NCBI GenBank assembly: GCA_051294375.1
Contig: CM119271.1
Coordinates: forward strand, 13,073,039-13,137,038
Length of the DNA: 64,000 nucleotides
Source of the DNA: Paraspadella gotoi
Taxonomy: Eukaryota > Chaetognatha
Reading direction: 5' to 3'
A model generated the notes under the pieces. That model was not told the origin of the DNA. It saw nothing but the letters and a program-made list of their open reading frames with translations, and searched no databases. Below, piece after piece: positions 23,607 through 35,822 of this stretch (position 1 is its first letter; every line of letters starts with the position of its first letter). The position numbers were made by a program, and so were the translations under genes.

Positions 23607-26026
23607 CCCCCCCCAGACCTGCTCCGGCATGGGTCCATGCCTCAAACTGCAAGGGCGACACTTGAACTTCTCCTCAGGGTCAGGCTCTTTGGTCTTGTCG
23701 CATTTGCCTCGGTCGGGTGTGCACGGATCCCGGATCAAGTCGCAACGGATCACCTCCGGACAGAGGCTTTGCTTAGGATAGTAGCCTGGAAACGGTATTA
23801 ACAATTACAATCACGTAATGATGAGAATACATTTAAATTCCTCAACCACTAAGTTAATAAATCATTTAATTTATACATTTATTCATTTTAATTCCTCCCT
23901 CTCCTCCTCCCCTCCTCTTCCCCCTCACCCTTCCATTTTGCGCAAATGTTGAGTTCCTCAGCCTTTATCTGCTCCTTCCGGTTCTGGCGGTTTTTTCAAA
24001 AGACATTTCGGTCTTTGCAGGGACATTCTGCGGCGNNNNNNNNNNNNNNNNNNNNNNNNNNNNNNNNNNNNNNNNNNNNNNNNNNACATTTTGGGTCTTT
24101 GCAGGGACATTCTGGCGGCGGTCCCACTTTCATCTTTTCCAACTGAAACGGAGGGCAGAAATAGATCGGTCGGTCAGTCAGTAGGTCGTTTTCCTCTCTA
24201 TCTCAGCATTGCCCCAGNNNNNNNNNNNNNNNNNNNNNNNNNNNNNNNNNNNNNNNNNNNNNNNNNNNNNNNNNNNNNNNNNNNNNNNNNNNNNNNNNNN
24301 NNNNNNNNNNNNNNNNNNNNNNNNNNNNNNNNNNNNNNNNNNNNNNNNNNNNNNNNNNNNNNNNNNNNNNNNNNNNNNNNNNNNNNNNNNNNNNNNNNNN
24401 NNNNNNNNNNNNNNNNNNNNNNNNNNNNNNNNNNNNNNNNNNNNNNNNNNNNNNNNNNNNNNNNNNNNNNNNNNNNNNNNNNNNNNNNNNNNNNNNNNNN
24501 NNNNNNTCTCCACATCTTTGTAGGTCGGATACCGAAGTTCGCAGTCCATCGTCTTGTAGTCGTTGCTCTTGTAGTATCGAGCCGCTTGACGCTCTTCGAA
24601 CCTGTCTGCAACGGCCAAAGAAAAAGGGAGGGTTGGAGGGAAGCAAGCGTTTGCGACGGAAGGGGTGGAACAAGCAATGGTACCAAGCAGAGAGAAGTAC
24701 GCAAACTGACAACAGAAATGAAACTAACATTGCATAAAATAGAAGCAAAAAAAAGAAAAAAAGCAAGCTTGGTTACCCAAGGCAGATGAGAAAGGAAGAA
24801 GAAAGAAGAGAGAAGTTAGCAACCACTGACCACAGAAAAAAAATTTTGAAAATGAGAAACTAACCATGCATGAAAATAAAAAAAGCAAGAAGTTTTGGCT
24901 CTCTCTCCCTCATCTCTCTCTCTCTCATCTCTCTCTCCTCTCTGTCTCTCTCGTCTCTCTCTCCTCCTCTCTCTCTCACTCTTCTCTCTCTCTCTTCCTC
25001 CCCCCTCTCTCCCCCCANNNNNNNNNNNNNNNNNNNNNNNNNCCCCCAACTCACTCTTGTATCTCTTGTTCGGATCGATCATCTGATAATCGAAAGGCGC
25101 CCTCTTCGGACACAACGGGTCCGGACACGGGCAAGTCTCGGGCGGTGGATCGGGCAGGCAGGCGACCTGCTCCGGATAATCCCCGACGATGTCGCAGGGA
25201 CCCTTGGAGAAGACGCAGAGAATGTCGAAGATCTCCTCCTCCTCTAAACCCTCGGCCAAGAGTTCGTCAATCTTTCTCTGTCTCTTTTCCTTCAAGTCCT
25301 TCTCCTTTTCCTTCATCATCTTATCGATCTTCCACGCCTCGATCGCCGCCTCCACCGCCGCCGTCATGTTCTTCGTCTTCGAACTTCTGTACTCCATGTA
25401 CTTGGCGCACCTTTCCAACGCCTCCCGCTCTTCCGGGGTCAGGTGCTTCACGTCTTCTTCCAGGACGCAGGGGATCTTTTTAAGGAGGAGTCGTTGAATA
25501 TGAGATAGAATTCCTCAAACTCATTTGCATATAGTAGTAAATTATTTCGAGCCACGCTTTAATAGTTGTTGTTGATAATATTTTGATTTCGTATGGGAAA
25601 CGGTTTAAAGTTTCTCAGGTTTGTTAGTCTAATACAATTTTTTTAGTACGATGAAGCCTGAATATAGCTTTTTTTTATTTTTTGAAAAAACAAAGTTCAT
25701 AATATCTCAATAATCTCTAAAAAACTATTTCCCTTTTCCCTCTTAAATCTGAAAAATATAAAGTCTGTCAATTCGTTGAATTAAATCTCGTTTCGATAAT
25801 AGTTATGTTTCGATAATAGTTATGTTTTATTGATAATGAACCCCCGTGAATTAATCGAACCCCCTAAGACCGCCTACCTTCTCAAACCCCCCCCTCCCTT
25901 AGATCGACTCACATCCTCGTAGTCCCACTCGTACTCTTCCACGGATGCGCTCGATCCTTCAACCATCATCCCAGCGCATTCGACGTCGTCTTCCTTCTCT
26001 TCGCCACATTCCATCCCGTCCAATTC
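19829..26026 (-). CDS. Cysteine-rich modular gene, 3' block (block A)
   Basis: Exons on the minus strand, in transcript order: 25913-26026, 25055-25475, about 24506-24605 (cut by an N gap), 23929-24142 (gap inside), 23619-23785, 23424-23528, 23104-23286, 22785-22910, 22481-22568, 21963-22090, 21749-21882, 20041-20529 and 19829-19868 (TAA). Phases agree at every junction not interrupted by Ns, apart from a frame break beside the gap at 24036. The protein has an acidic start (ELDGMECGEE), a charged helix (KMMKEKEKDLKEKRQRK) and a TCPCPDPLCPKR module. An ECPCKDPKC module and dense Cys exons (CEQCKRVCHLCGC; CPPCTIPGPYPEQTCCPE) follow. The tail has RWWSW, an A/P-rich linker and a C-terminal NAAVGNEAKDEV. 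I do not recognise the family. It has no signal peptide or membrane segment in this block. A structural or metal-binding role is only a guess. Confidence 0.65.
19929..20025. repeat. (CTTTC)n pentanucleotide array
   Basis: An almost perfect run of about 19 units lies in the short intron just after the 20041 donor. The copy at about 36306-36390 is shorter and imperfect. Confidence 0.95.
20588..21440. repeat. Roughly 420-bp direct tandem duplication within an intron
   Basis: Sequence from the TGTC run through 'ctcctggcggtc', 'tgtgtatatg', 'cttcgtttgactgta' and 'gactcgttgtcagtctttgtatccg' to the start of the TCTCAC array occurs twice. The copies span about 20588-20990 and 21007-21440. The noisy second locus (36969-37400) has only one copy. 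Confidence 0.8.
21340..21760 (-). repeat. Minisatellite of GTGAGA/ACGTGAG units beginning at a splice donor
   Basis: On the minus strand the array is built of GTGAGATG, ACGTGAGAC and similar units. It begins exactly at the 5' splice site of exon 21749-21882 (GAGAT|GTGAGAT). Each unit resembles the donor consensus. An N gap (21674-21698) lies inside. The equivalent array in the noisy copy is about 37320-37800. Confidence 0.85.
24036..24085. other. N gap flanked by a duplicated exon segment
   Basis: 'gtctttgcagggacattctg' stands on both sides of the 50-N run. The ECPCKD coding motif is therefore duplicated by the join, and one copy lacks a base. The frame break in this exon is probably an artefact of this gap. 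Confidence 0.75.
24219..24506. other. Assembly gap inside the cysteine-rich gene
   Basis: The N run truncates the exon reading RFEERQAARYYKSNDYKT. The noisy copy continues it at about 41200-41290 with a legible segment near KTGGKCPFRECKDGR, so at least one more Cys pair belongs here. The noisy copy also has a SINE in this interval. Confidence 0.7.
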
Positions 26027-26167
26027 CTGGAGGAGGAGGAGGAGGAGGAGGTGGAAGAGGACGACATTTAAACATTCATTCATTCATGAATTCATAAACT
26101 CAATCATCCATCCATCCGTCCATCCGTCCGTCCATCCATCCANNNNNNNNNNNNNNNNNNNNNNNNN

Positions 26168-29100
26168 CGGAAGAGAGAGATTACCGCTACTCTCTCGCTC
26201 ATCGCTGCTCTCCGTGCGATGCAAGGAAGAAGCGGCGCTATACTCGTGCGCATGAGGCCATCCTTACAGGTTTGCGTGATGGATGTCTGCGCAGGTGGAT
26301 TCAATGAGGCTCTTGCCGGTCCGGCTCGCCTCAGAAAATGAGGTTCGAGTGCGCGGTAGCGGTTGATCGCATCTTGCCGCCTTTTTGTTCCGTCTGGTTC
26401 GCAGTGACTTAGTCGGCTGTCTAGTTGTTAGTATGCGGCGTCCCTTCCAAGGCGTGTCGTGCGCGAGGATCGCTGCGGCCTCAGATGTTAACTGTGTACG
26501 CTTTGGTTTGGCGCCCGGCGAGGGATCGTGATTCCGGGCGCTCAGCGTGCGTGTGTCTTCCGCGGGCCCACTGCTGGCGTCCACTCTGGCGAGTCCTCGC
26601 TCTTATTTTGGTTAAGTCAGAAAAGCCGGCCAGAGTGGGCGGTGTGGTCGCTGTCATTGCTCGACCTGGTCTAGCGGAGAAGCGTTCGCAGCGCATGCCA
26701 AACGTGCCGCTGGCCGGATCAGATGGCGGGATGCCGGTTGTCGTGTTTGCCCTGGCTACTGAGTAGCCGTTCGCTTCAAGCTGGCAAGTGACCTGATGTA
26801 AGTGTCTGCTTCCCCGCAGAAGATAGTCGGGAAACGGTGAAAGTGGCCGCTGTGCCCTGTGCGATAGATGATTGCGTCGAAACGCCTCTCCGTGCGCGTA
26901 CGGCCGGCCTTGGTTTTTGGCTGTTGTCGCCGCGACGCGCTCGCAGGTTTTAGGGCCTGGAGTTTCCGGCCCTTATTGGACGAGCCGGAGTCTTCGACAG
27001 CGGTCTCTTTCCAACGGTGCCGGGCTCTTCTTTTGGCCGGAAGGTCGCGCCTGTCGGAGTGTCGGTGCTGTCGTCTTGCCTTCAGGTGAACCTTTGGGAC
27101 GACGCGATGGTCTGTTTCGTATGGCGGAGCATGGCCCATCTCTGCCGTATAGACTGTTCTCTTGTGGGAGTTGTAGCGTCTCGATGTGGGGATGCGGAAG
27201 GCAGTTGCTAGCACGCTTGTCCGATCTGCCCGTCGGACGGGACAAGTCCATGCGCATCTTGGGGACTCGCTCAGTGGTTTTGCTTTCCGAAGTTTGTTTT
27301 CCCGTTTAGAAGATGATAGAGTGGAGGCTGGCGCGCGGCTGATGGTTTGGAACTTGTAAAGAGCTCGACTGCTCTGGTGTCCCCTCGCGCGGCTCGTTTA
27401 TTTCCGGATGGTAAGGAGCCAGCTCGTGGACGTTCAAGGTAATGGAATGTTGTTTCGATCGATGGACTGATTTGGGGTGGTCCTGTGCCGTATAATCGCT
27501 TGCGAGAGTGCTTGATCTCCATCGTCCTGCCGATGCTAGGCTAACGAGGATTCGATCGGGGTAAATTTTGCCGTGCTGTCGATTTGGAAGGGCCCGCTGC
27601 CGTACTGCAGTACATGTCGCTTTGCCGATTCGGCTGTGCCTGCTTCTGATTTCGGTTCCTTTGGCTTGTCGAACCAGATGATCGACGGAGCCCCTTTAGT
27701 TGGCAGTGGCTTTCCAGCCCACTATGTGATTGCGAGTGCCTTTTTGTATTTAGGCGGTCTAGTCTTGATTCCTTGAGGTTGTCCGTTGGCGGACGATGTG
27801 GTCGACGAGTCCGAACTGCGTGGAAGTGGCGGTGTAGTGGGTGTGGGTCAAATGTGCGGCTCCGGTCCGAGTACGAAAATGTATTGCGTATTTCATTCGC
27901 TCGGTCTTGCGTGGAGGAATCGCTTTGTGGGCCAACTTGAGCTGGCGCGATAGTCGTTCTGCGTGTGCAGTGGGCCTGTTCAGTTCTGTGGCCTTTCGAT
28001 GGCGGCGGCGTTCCTATTTGGCATGTACCTGCTGCTACGTGCTGCCTGGTTTGTTCGAATGTGATGTCCGATTCGAGACGTTTCTATCGTGGTCTACAAG
28101 TCGGAGGAAGGGATCTCGGAGCGGGCGTTGTTCCTGCCCGTCACTGACGCCGGCGATGGAGGTAAGCTTGGCGGTGGATCGCATGCCGGCTCTCGTCTCA
28201 GACCGGAAGTTGCTGTCCTGCCGATTCTGGACACCTCCTCGGAGGTCTGCAAGCTGGTTAGGTGACGACGGAGTGCTTGCGTTCTGGCAGGGATTGGGGG
28301 TTTCTCCATCAGGGGCCAGACTAGTCGAGGTGGAGCCTTGGTTCGTACGTGTGGTATGCTCCCGTGCGTCCGATTTCATGTTGAAGTTTTCACAGTTCTA
28401 AGGATCTTCCTCCAAGCGATTCGGTAGCTTATCCTTCCAGGGCGGACGCGGGTCCTTGAGAATGACGGGAGTCAGCCGTCGTGTCTCTCTTATCCTGCCT
28501 TCGTCGGGGCTAGCAGGTCAGGATGTCGAATTCTTGCTTCGGTAGGAGATGTCTCATCACGTCTGAGGCGTCGAGGGGTGGCCGGCAAGGTGGCGGACTG
28601 GGAACTTCGCTTTCCGAGAGTGCTCACCTTTCACGATGGGTCGACATTTTTCGGTCTTGCTTCCCAGCATGCGATCTTTCGTCAGACTGCCCCGGATCGG
28701 TCTCATAGTCCAAGTTTTTTCGCCTGGGAGGCGAAGCGCCTGGATGCGGAGGGATAGACGGCCGTTTTGGTCTGCAGACGCCGGAGTCTTCGTACTCTGT
28801 GCCTAGTCTTTTCCCTCCCCCTCTTCTGCTGATGGTTGGTGGTCCGCGTAAGGGTTTGGAGAAGGCGGAGGGCACTGCTCTCTCCTGATGCATCCCCGTT
28901 TGGCCGGCTGCAGTGAAGTGGTTCGGCAGGAGCCCGCCTTTGTGCCGTTCGGATTTCTGGGATCGACGATGGGCGCTTGCCGGCGGTCCGAAGTAAGCTC
29001 GTGTTCGTCGACCGTCTGTGTCTCGGGCTATCTCGCGCACCGCTAAGCGGGATGCTCGTTCAAGGTGATGTCGGTGTCTGGATGGGAGTTCTATGATAAG

Positions 29101-30590
29101 GTTGTTCGGGTGCCACTGGATGTCGGTCTCCGGAGGCATCGACGACTCCAGCGCTTCTCACCCGTCTATTCTGTTCGAGCAGCGTTGGAGAGGCTTCTAC
29201 GCAAGTAGCGCTTAGCGTGCCAGGAGCTTGGAGCTGTCTTCTGTGCAACTTCCTTCTAGGGATATGTAGAGGGTTCGATGGATGCTTCAGAGCTCCTCTA
29301 GATGGATGTTGCTATCGGATATCTCGGTTTCTGTGTTCGAGAATGGGCGTCTGTCGTGGACTTAGCACTAATCAACGTTGTCGCAGTTATCGGCCATCTT
29401 CAAACTCTCCCCCGCTCTGGCGTGAGCGTGCGCGGGTTGGAGAGCATGATCTTGATCCGGCGGCCGTTCTCAAAGGTAGTTTTTAGAGTAGACGCGCCTC
29501 TCTATCTACTGTCGGCTTCGCTGTCCACCGAGCGTGGAGAGTGCGGACTTTCGGTCTGTGTACGCATTTTCTCCGGACTCGGCGTCGGAACTGTTCCGTA
29601 TCTGGCGCCGAGGGATTGCTTCTGAAATGGACGCTCGGCGTTATCTTGTGCTCGGTTGCGTCTTATGGCGGTCAAGCGTCCGTCCTTGTGTTTAGCCTCT
29701 TCATAGATATCGTCTCGTCTGTCATTGTTGCGTAACGGGCGGGCGTATGCCTATCATTGTGGCGGATGCACTGTTCGTTTCTGGTTTCATCGGACGGGCT
29801 GATCTCTGAGATGACGGACGAGGGTCGACACTATGGGGTTCCGGCGTTTTGTCTGGTTTCAGCTGGCCGACTGTTCTGTGAACACGCTGGCCGCGTGTCA
29901 GAGCGCTGCTGGCCTTGTTGGCTCTCAGTCCGTTTCGGGATTGGTGGCGGCCGCCACCAGAGTATTTTCTTTTCTGCTGCGCTGCGTCCGCGTCGAGTTC
30001 GCGCTGTTTCGTCATCTTTTCGAAGCGCAGTTTAGCGTATCGCCGTCCTCTCTATATGAGCCCTTTCTTGGAGGCGGAGCGTGATTCCGTGTGCTCTCCG
30101 GGGTCGATCCGGCCGCTTAATTGTGCGGGTCGTCTTGACTCGCTTTGCCGCTGCGGAGTAGGAGGCTCGGGCGGTCATGTCCTTTGCTCTGTCAATCCTG
30201 TTGCGCGTCGGAATCGTCTTGTGGCGCTGCGGGTAGTATTTTGTGGTGTCTGGCCGCTGGCAGGGACCTCTGCTATTGCCGTTTTGCTATCTGGCTAGGT
30301 GGACGGTCGGGCTGTGGATGCGTCCGCCTTCTGTCCGTGTGTAGTTTGTTTCTAGGGACGATGTGAGTGCTTTCGTGAATTCCCGATGGATTGAGGGTAG
30401 GGAGCTCGGCCTTGGGATTTGCGCAGGGCTCTTCCATTGGTAGAGGCCAGGTCTACATGGTGGAGCTGGTCTTCTCCCCTGGGATTTTTCCCGTTTTTTC
30501 ATCTATCGATGTGTTGTTATGTTGTTCCCGTTTTTCTTACTCGATAAACGCTGCGGATCTATTTCGTATCTAGCGCGGAACAAATAGGGC
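26168..30590. other. GC-rich 4.4-kb block of unknown origin, no recognisable gene
   Basis: The block is visibly richer in G and C than its surroundings, G/T-biased on the plus strand and unusually poor in homopolymer runs and microsatellites. Its longest frame is 186 codons, with no motif I recognise on either strand. It begins right after an N gap (about 26143-26167) and ends abruptly at about 30590, where sequence related to 45.4 kb (inverted) starts. Possible sources are a low-quality read segment, a contaminant, or a decayed element. It matches nothing else in the window that I can see. Confidence 0.5.
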
Positions 30591-33500
30591 ATTTCTGGTT
30601 GGCGTAGGGGTGAGCCGATAATTAGAATTGTATATATTTCCATTAGAAGGGATGATTAAATAGATTTTCAATGCTATTGAGTGATTTCAATGATGTCTGT
30701 TTTGTTGTCGTGCTATTGTTGATTCCGCTTGGTGATGTCGTCTTATTGTTTTCAATTCATGTCCTTCGCTTCCCTCACTCATTCCCGGAGCTTACTGCCT
30801 TGTCTCCTGTTAGTTCATGCCCCTGGACAGGTGCTTCAATGTCCATGCTCCCCCGATGTGCCAATTAAGGGCGAGCTTTGCTGCACCTCCGCCTTGTGTG
30901 AGTTGCGCCTGCAAATGACTGTCTCTGGCCGATAGAAGTTGGAAGCCTAAGGGCCAATGTTTCTGACGGACGTGTGTGTCAGGCCGAATAATTTGATATA
31001 TTAAGTGATAAGTAAATGAATGATAGTAAGTTTAGAAGTTAATGATATAGATAATAGGATATGAATATAATAATATATAATAATAATTAGATATATAATA
31101 ATAGTAGTCGGCATTTTGTTCTAGTATGTTTTCATTGTATCTCCTCAGTCTGTGACATCGTAGCTCATTGATAGAAGCTCGATGACCCACTGAGGTATCC
31201 GAAGAAGCTGGTGGAGGAGCCGTATAGACTGCGCCGTTTGGGGGCGGGTGGGATTAAATCCCCTTCATGAGTGCCATGTGGTTTTGCCAATGCCTGAGGG
31301 ATCCCGTGTCCAAGTGGCGTGCTGAGGTTGTGGAATACAGGAAAGGAAGGTATAGTAGGTCTTCAGTCGGCACTTAGCCGCCTTGTATCTGTGCACCGTA
31401 TATAATATATAGTTGGAGTTATATAATTTAATAATGAGTAATTGAATGTATAATAAATATTATATATTATAGCTGGGTCTAAATATAGGTGTTAAATTAA
31501 TAACAGATAAGTTAGAATTTTCCTTCGCATTCGCGCCTATCGTCAATCTTTTCTAAGTTCCCTGTTAGAACGCGCCACGCCTTCCCCCCTTCCATCAAGA
31601 GGCTTGGTGATCTGACTCACGGAAAGTGCCGCCGCCCCGAATCCAGTCGGCCCTTGGGGTTGTTGCCTGTTTGCGCGGCGAGACCGGATTGACTTGGTCA
31701 AGAAGAAGGAAGGTCTGGGCAATCGGCACGGCCAGCTTATTTTGGAAAGAGAAATGGGGCGTTTGCGAATGGAGCAAAGGTTTAAGTGTGAAACATGTGT
31801 GGAGTTGCGTCAAATGTATAGATGCTGTCAATAATTCATATGTATTTTAAAGAAGTAATAAGAAGTATGAAGGTATAGTCAATAGTAATAATAGAAATAG
31901 TAGCATATAATAATGATGAGAAAGAAAAATTACATATCACGATTCAGAACCGATGGCAGCTCAAAGTGCTGCGAGAAAAAACCGTGAAGAAGACCAGAAC
32001 CCCGATGCACTGTAATGTGGCTACTATGACGTCGCGGAAGAGCTGAAAGAGGTCGGAGAGAGATGATAGATGAGAGAGAAGCGGGCGTTTTAGATCTCCC
32101 TCCTGTTTCTGAACTATGAACATTTATTTAGATTAATTATTATTGAGGTGAGTTAATGTTTATTATAAGTTATTTTTTTTTAAAGTGTCCTACTCGTGAA
32201 CTTTTCCTGTATCAAGGACATCAGATAACGGTAATAGTAAGTTGTGTAAGCAGAAAGTGAATGTTGCTAAATGTTTTATTTCCTTAACGAGGATTCCATT
32301 TAATCGTTTCCATCCGATTCCATCTCGAATTTTCCGTGCCTCCTGCCCCGTCAGCGATGATTGAAATAATTACCCTCGCAGGATTGACAAAGCCGACGTA
32401 TAAGGTACCGTGTCGTATGCGGCTGGATAATCTGAGCGACGACGAACGACGACGTAAACGGCTTGATACTATCTTTCAGAAATCCTTGGGTGTTGATAAT
32501 TTTTGGACCGCGACATGATCAACAGACACAATCAAAGAATCATTCTTCGACGGTGCGCGTCAGGCGGACTATGGCCGATTTCAAGAGCGATTGTCCGGAG
32601 GGCGGAGTGACCAGACTTTTGCGACAGGTCGTCCGAGCGGGAGCGAAGATACTGGTCCGTGGCGCGGTATATTTTTGTCCGGAAAGTGAAGTCCGGGTCG
32701 GTCTCTCGGGCTACGTGTCAAGTTCCTCTATCCGCGCATGTCAGGGACATTAGATGGAGTACGTTACGAGGAGCGGGTTGTTCCGAAGTCAGGACGCAGT
32801 TGACTGAAGTGTTGTGTTCTGCCAAGCGGCGGGTAGGTGAAAGATGATGTGTTTCGGGTAGGGGTGGGTGTAAGAGAAATGGTGAGAGTTCTTTGAGGAG
32901 AGTTGGTGTGAGTTGTAGGGGTGTGATCAAGTGCAATTGACGGATGTTGTGAAGAGTGACAGGATGTATTATCTTTTTAGTTGAAAATATTTCACTATCG
33001 AGCAAGAGATGAAGTTATTAAGACTTAGTAAGATTATTTAGGTTTGTAGAGCGAGTAGTATGTATGTATGAGGACGAATGCACGATGTAATGGACGAGAG
33101 AGAGAGAGAGATCTGCTAATGACGAGAGAGTCAGAGAGATGATGAGCATGAGAGAGATCTATGCAGAGATATGAGCAGGCTATACCAAATCTAACACGTA
33201 ACTGCAGTCGTACTACAACTCTACACTCGACCGAACTTTCACGGTTCGATGTGATGCAGTATAGCAAGTCTCCTGTTCGTTCTGCTATAAATCGCTGAAT
33301 GTGATTCGCCGTGTGTCTCTTGCAAGAATGCTTCGGAAGCTACACACTGAGCTATTGACGCTCGTCGTCTCGATCGCGCTACGAGACAGAGAGTGAATCA
33401 GATCTTGGGTAGCATATTGTAGCACTAGACTGCATCTCCGTGAGATGAGACGATGATGTGATCAAAATGTATTGAGAGAGTAGGATGGACATCGGATTGT

Positions 33501-33740
33501 GACTAGGTCTATATTACAGTGATGGATGGAGTGGATGCGACTCCGTATAGGCGTTGCAGGTATTGAATGTATGAATGGATTGGATGGTGAGTCTGATGGA
33601 TGGAATGTGGATGGATGGATGAATGAGATTAGATGGATGGATAGATGATAGATTGGATGGATGAATAGGATGGATGGATGATTGGATTGAATGAAATGAA
33701 TAGATGGATGGATGGTAGTGGAGGAATGATGGAGGGATGG
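30591..33740 (+). repeat. Inverted, highly divergent copy of block B and the 45.1-45.4 kb sequence
   Basis: Read on the plus strand, the following correspond to minus-strand B features. 30760-30950 matches the CFKSC exon region (45114-45290). 31148-31393 is the SINE. 31600-31860 matches the EAVIDV exon, sharing 'aaatggggcgtttgcgaatg'. 31930-32100 matches the EPMAAQ exon, and 32560-32850 matches the exon reading MAIQSDCPEAEE. Order is preserved in inverted orientation. Divergence is roughly one difference in five bases, mostly insertions, and no reading frame survives. The end at 33480-33770 is a noisy (ATGG)n run abutting (CCAT)n. Confidence 0.8.
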
Positions 33741-33808
33741 ATTGAATTGATGTGATCCCATCCATCCATCCATCCACCCATCCATCCATCCATCCATCTC
33801 TCTCTCAC

Positions 33809-35439
33809 CGGATCGTCTATCTCTTCACCCCAAGCGTTTCCGCTGCAATCGCACGAGTCAAACTCTTTGTCTTCCAATTCTTTGCAAGGACACCACGGAA
33901 TCACTTCGCATTTAAGCGGACGAAGGATTTCTTTGCATTTCACCTAAAAGTCGGGAGGTTAGAGTTGTCGTCGTCGTCGNNNNNNNNNNNNNNNNNNNNN
34001 NNNNNNNNNNNNNNNNNNNNNNNNNNNNNNNNNNNNNNNNNNNNNNNNNNNNNNNNNNNNNNNNNNNNNNNNNNNNNNNNNNNNNNNNNNNNNNNNNNNN
34101 NNNNNNNNNNNNNNNNNNNNNNNNNNNNNNNNNNNNNNNNNNNNNNNNNNNNNNNNNNNNNNNNNNNNNNNNNNNNNNNNNNNNNNNNNCTCGCCGTTGG
34201 GCAGAACCCAACACTCGTACTGCGTCTGATCCGGACACCCGTCCTCGTCGTACTTCATCTTGTCCCTGGGCGGATAGAGGAACTTGAAGTAGCCCGGACC
34301 GCCCGGCTTGTTCGGACAAAACTGATCCGCGCACGGACAGATCTTCGGCTCCCGCGGACCGATGTCGCAAAAGTCTGGTTCCTCCGCCTCCGGACAATCG
34401 CTTTGGATGGCCATGTCGCCTGAGGCCGACGTGAGATGATTTTTTTTGGTTGTTGTTGTTGTCGGGTCCAAGAAATTATCAACCCCAAGGATTTTGAAAG
34501 TTAGCGTCGTCGTCGTCGTCGTCGTCGTCGTTTCGTAGACAGTCTTTACGTCGGTTTGTCAATCCTGCGGGTAATATTTATCATCGCTGAGGGGGGGGNN
34601 NNNNNNNNNNNNNNNNNNNNNNNNNNNNNNNNNNNNNNNNNNNNNNNNNNNNNNNNNNNNNNNNNNNNNNNNNNNNNNNNNNNNNNNNNNNNNNNNNNNN
34701 NNNNNNNNNNNNNNNNNNNNNNNNNNNNNNNNNNNNNNNNNNNNNNNNNNNNNNNNNNNNNNNNNNNNNNNNNNNNNNNNNNNNNNNNNNNNNNNNNNNN
34801 NNNNNNNNNNNNNNNNNNNNNNNNNNNNNNNNNNNNNNNNNNNNNNNNNNNNNNNNNNNNNNNNNNNNNNNNNNNNNNNNNNNNNNNNNNNNNNNNNNNN
34901 NNNNNNNNNNNNNNNNNNNNNNNNNNNNNNNNGATCGTTTGATCAGGAAAAGGAGAAGGACACTTAAAAAAATACTTGATAATAAAATTAACTTAATACA
35001 ATATTAATTAAAATAAATGTTAATGTTAGAAAGGAGGAGATCTACGCCCGTCTCTCTCTCTATCTCTCTCTCTCTCGCTCTCGCGACGTGGACCCAATTA
35101 CGTGATCGGGTTCTGGTTCTTCTTCAGGTTTTTTCTCGCAGCCACTTTGAGCTGCCATCGGTTCTGAATGTGTTGTAATTTTTTTTTCATCATTTATTAT
35201 TGCTACTATTCTATTATTACTATTGTATACCTTCTACTTCTTTTACTTCTTTTTAAAATACATATTGATTATTGAGCTATACTTTGACGCCTCACAATGT
35301 TTCACATTACCTTTGCTCCATTCGCAAACGCCCCATTTCTTTGGCGGTGGATTGCAGACTTTCTTCTTGCAGTCATCGTCGCCGCAAGGACAACCAAGGG
35401 CGAGGTCGGGCGGCGGCTTCGTGACGTCGATCACAGCCT
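33809..35439 (-). CDS. Cysteine-rich modular gene, middle block (block B)
   Basis: Exons in transcript order: 35311-35439 (EAVIDVTKPPPD, GCPCGDDDCKKK, WGVCEWSK); 35102-35163 (EPMAAQSGCEKKPEEEPE); 34190-34419 (AIQSDCPEAEEPDFCD, KICPCADQFCPNK, CPDQTQYECWVLPNGE); and 33809-33943 ([29 protein letters not shown]). The donor of the third exon is lost in Ns, but the B' copy shows GAG|GTAAGT at that point. A microexon of about 16 nt is expected between the second and third exons to fix the phase. B' has a candidate at about 43959-43974; here it reads 15 nt with a stop. Two exons carry the CPCxDxxC signature seen in block A and at 45.2 kb. The family is unknown. Confidence 0.65.
33960..34190. other. 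Assembly gap (N run 33980-34189)
   Basis: The gap falls in the intron between two block B exons and is bordered by a (GTC)n run. The B' copy supplies CT-rich intron sequence here. A second gap lies at 34599-34932. Confidence 0.9.
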
Positions 35440-35595
35440 CTGATGGAGGGGGGGGGGAAGGCGTGGTTAAAGGGGTAGAAAAGTGAAGGTGGGATGGAGG
35501 AAAAATTTATTTATTGTTTTTAATTAAAACTATTGACAGTATTATTATTTTATTAATATTATTATCATTATTATTATTATCAATATTATTATTTA

Positions 35596-35722
35596 GTGGA
35601 TAAGGCGCTAAGTGGACTGAAGACTACTATCCGCATCTTCTGTTTCCCCTCAGCAGCCATGGAACGGGTCCCTGGCTTGGAACCAGGCTTGGGGGTTTTC
35701 CACGCCCCAAAGGCGGTTTACG
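35596..35722 (-). mobile_element. SINE, truncated by a gap
   Basis: Near-identical to 44786-44912; the rest is lost in the N run at 35723-35822. This is the same locus as the B' copy, not an independent insertion. Confidence 0.7.
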
Positions 35723-35822
35723 NNNNNNNNNNNNNNNNNNNNNNNNNNNNNNNNNNNNNNNNNNNNNNNNNNNNNNNNNNNNNNNNNNNNNNNNNNNNNN
35801 NNNNNNNNNNNNNNNNNNNNNN

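Noticed and set aside
24198-24789. Long frames across 24.2-24.7 kb
   Set aside because: They consist mainly of the N run; only the short RFEERQAAR exon at the right edge is supported.
27841-28401. 186-codon frame in the GC-rich block
   Set aside because: It has no recognisable motif, the high GC lengthens chance frames, and frames of similar length lie on both strands.
33462-33943. Frames of MDGW or HPSI repeats
   Set aside because: They are translations of the (CCAT)n/(ATGG)n microsatellite; only the VKCKE exon at 33809-33943 is retained.
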